DNA from: Phylloscopus collybita | Taxonomy: Eukaryota > Chordata > Aves > Passeriformes > Phylloscopidae | Length of the DNA: 64,000 nt | Reading direction: 5' to 3' | NCBI GenBank assembly: GCA_027886175.1 | Contig: JAJNNQ010000018.1 | Location: 18,519,001 to 18,583,000, forward strand | Shown: positions 63,186 through 64,000 of the stretch, piece after piece | Numbering within the stretch: position 1 is the stretch's first letter | How the letters are laid out: each line of letters starts with the position of its first letter | Notes under the pieces: generated by a model | The model's input: only the letters and a program-made list of their open reading frames with translations | What the model was told of the DNA's origin: nothing | Database searches by the model: none | Translations under genes and position numbers: made by a program

Positions 63186-64000
63186 AGAATTACTCCCTAC
63201 ATCATGTTACAAACGTGATGCAGTTCAGAAATTTAATGCTGATAGGACTTTGTCAGAGCAAGTACAGAAAAAGAAAATTTTTGAAATTTAAAATAACTGT
63301 AATATCTCAGAAATTGGCAGATAACAATGTGAGAAAAACACTAAGCATATGGTAAATTCAAAATAGAGATAAAGACGAAAATGTTATGGTGTTCGTAAGA
63401 GGTAAATAAAAAGCTTTCTTATGGTAAATGGATGATTATTCAGAAAAAATAAGGTCAGAAAACTCCATAACAGTGTGTAGAATCAGAAAAATGTATGTGA
63501 ACTATTATGCAGACAGATACAGGGCTCCTATTGATTTTCTTTTTTATATGGAAATCTATGTACATCACCAATATAGGGTTATAGTCACAGAGAAATGGAA
63601 TTGATGACATCTGACTTCCCTTTCTCATTCTAGTTTGAGTCTTGTTTTCTAGCTCTGAGAAAGCCTCTCAGCTTATCTTGGTGAGTTGTGATCCCTTTTT
63701 ACACATCTTCAAACTCTTTTGGGGAGAAACTTCATGTAAATGGTCTCATTCCATGCAGGATGTGGGAAAAGAAAAGATCTCGTGTGTTCTCTTCTTGCAG
63801 GTTTATTCTGAGGTAGAGGACCTTGGCAGCAGCCATGTGTCTCTGTCAGCCTTGTCCCCTAGCCAGTGAGATTGGTAGCATGGCTTTGTGGCACTGGTCA
63901 ACGTGCCAGGGAATTTACAAATGTGAAATGGAGGATCATGTAGGTGGATCTGCTGTGTTCTGACGTTCAGAAAGCAAATGGCTCCTACAGGACACCTTTA
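63186..64000. other. unique non-coding sequence
   Basis: AT-rich sequence to the window end. No gene or repeat is recognised. Confidence 0.5.

Noticed and set aside
1..64000. CRISPR array, bacterial operons, rRNA or tRNA genes
   Set aside because: No regularly spaced direct repeats, no long coding frames, and no cloverleaf-type sequence with intact A and B boxes was seen. The repeat content is that of a bird nuclear genome.

Overview
The window reads as vertebrate nuclear DNA from a bird, most probably a songbird or close relative. It is AT-rich and CpG-poor, and it carries CR1 LINE copies on both strands, several of them with the (ATTCTRTG)n 3' end typical of avian CR1. It also carries three solo long terminal repeats (LTRs) that I recognise as avian endogenous-retrovirus types, and several old MIR-like SINE remnants. 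Family names rest on recalled consensus sequences; no database search was run.

No protein-coding exon, tRNA or rRNA could be supported. The longest open frames (about 100-137 codons) show no recognisable domain, and the few with protein-level similarity are broken CR1 ORF2 pieces. The window is best read as intergenic DNA or the inside of a very long intron, with no operon or pathway to describe.

Layout. 127-755: CR1, minus strand. 1816-1979: MIR-like SINE, plus. 3066-3342: CR1 3' end, plus. 4519-5234: solo LTR with TGTCTTGG/CCAAGACA ends and a perfect 5-bp target duplication, sense strand probably minus. 7619-8462: internally deleted CR1, plus. 13951-14084: two-copy tandem duplication. 17388-17540: ancient CR1 fragment, plus. 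25233-25375: MIR-like, minus. 28332-28369: 38-base poly(A). About 29425-29900: old CR1 ORF2 fragment, minus. 33933-34507: solo LTR, plus, with TATA box and polyadenylation signal. 35155-35285: MIR-like, plus. 46709-46732: perfect 24-bp palindrome. 47986-49062: long GC-richer solo LTR, minus. 50325-50515 and about 63070-63185: MIR-like, minus. About 53750-54500: unexplained GC-richer island. The rest is unique AT-rich sequence with simple repeats and a few stretches that look like conserved non-coding elements.

I found no sign of an undescribed gene system. The items most worth a second look are the clean LTR insertion, the LTR at 33933-34507 that keeps its promoter and polyA signals, the 24-bp palindrome, the internally deleted CR1, the MIR-like remnants and the GC-rich island.
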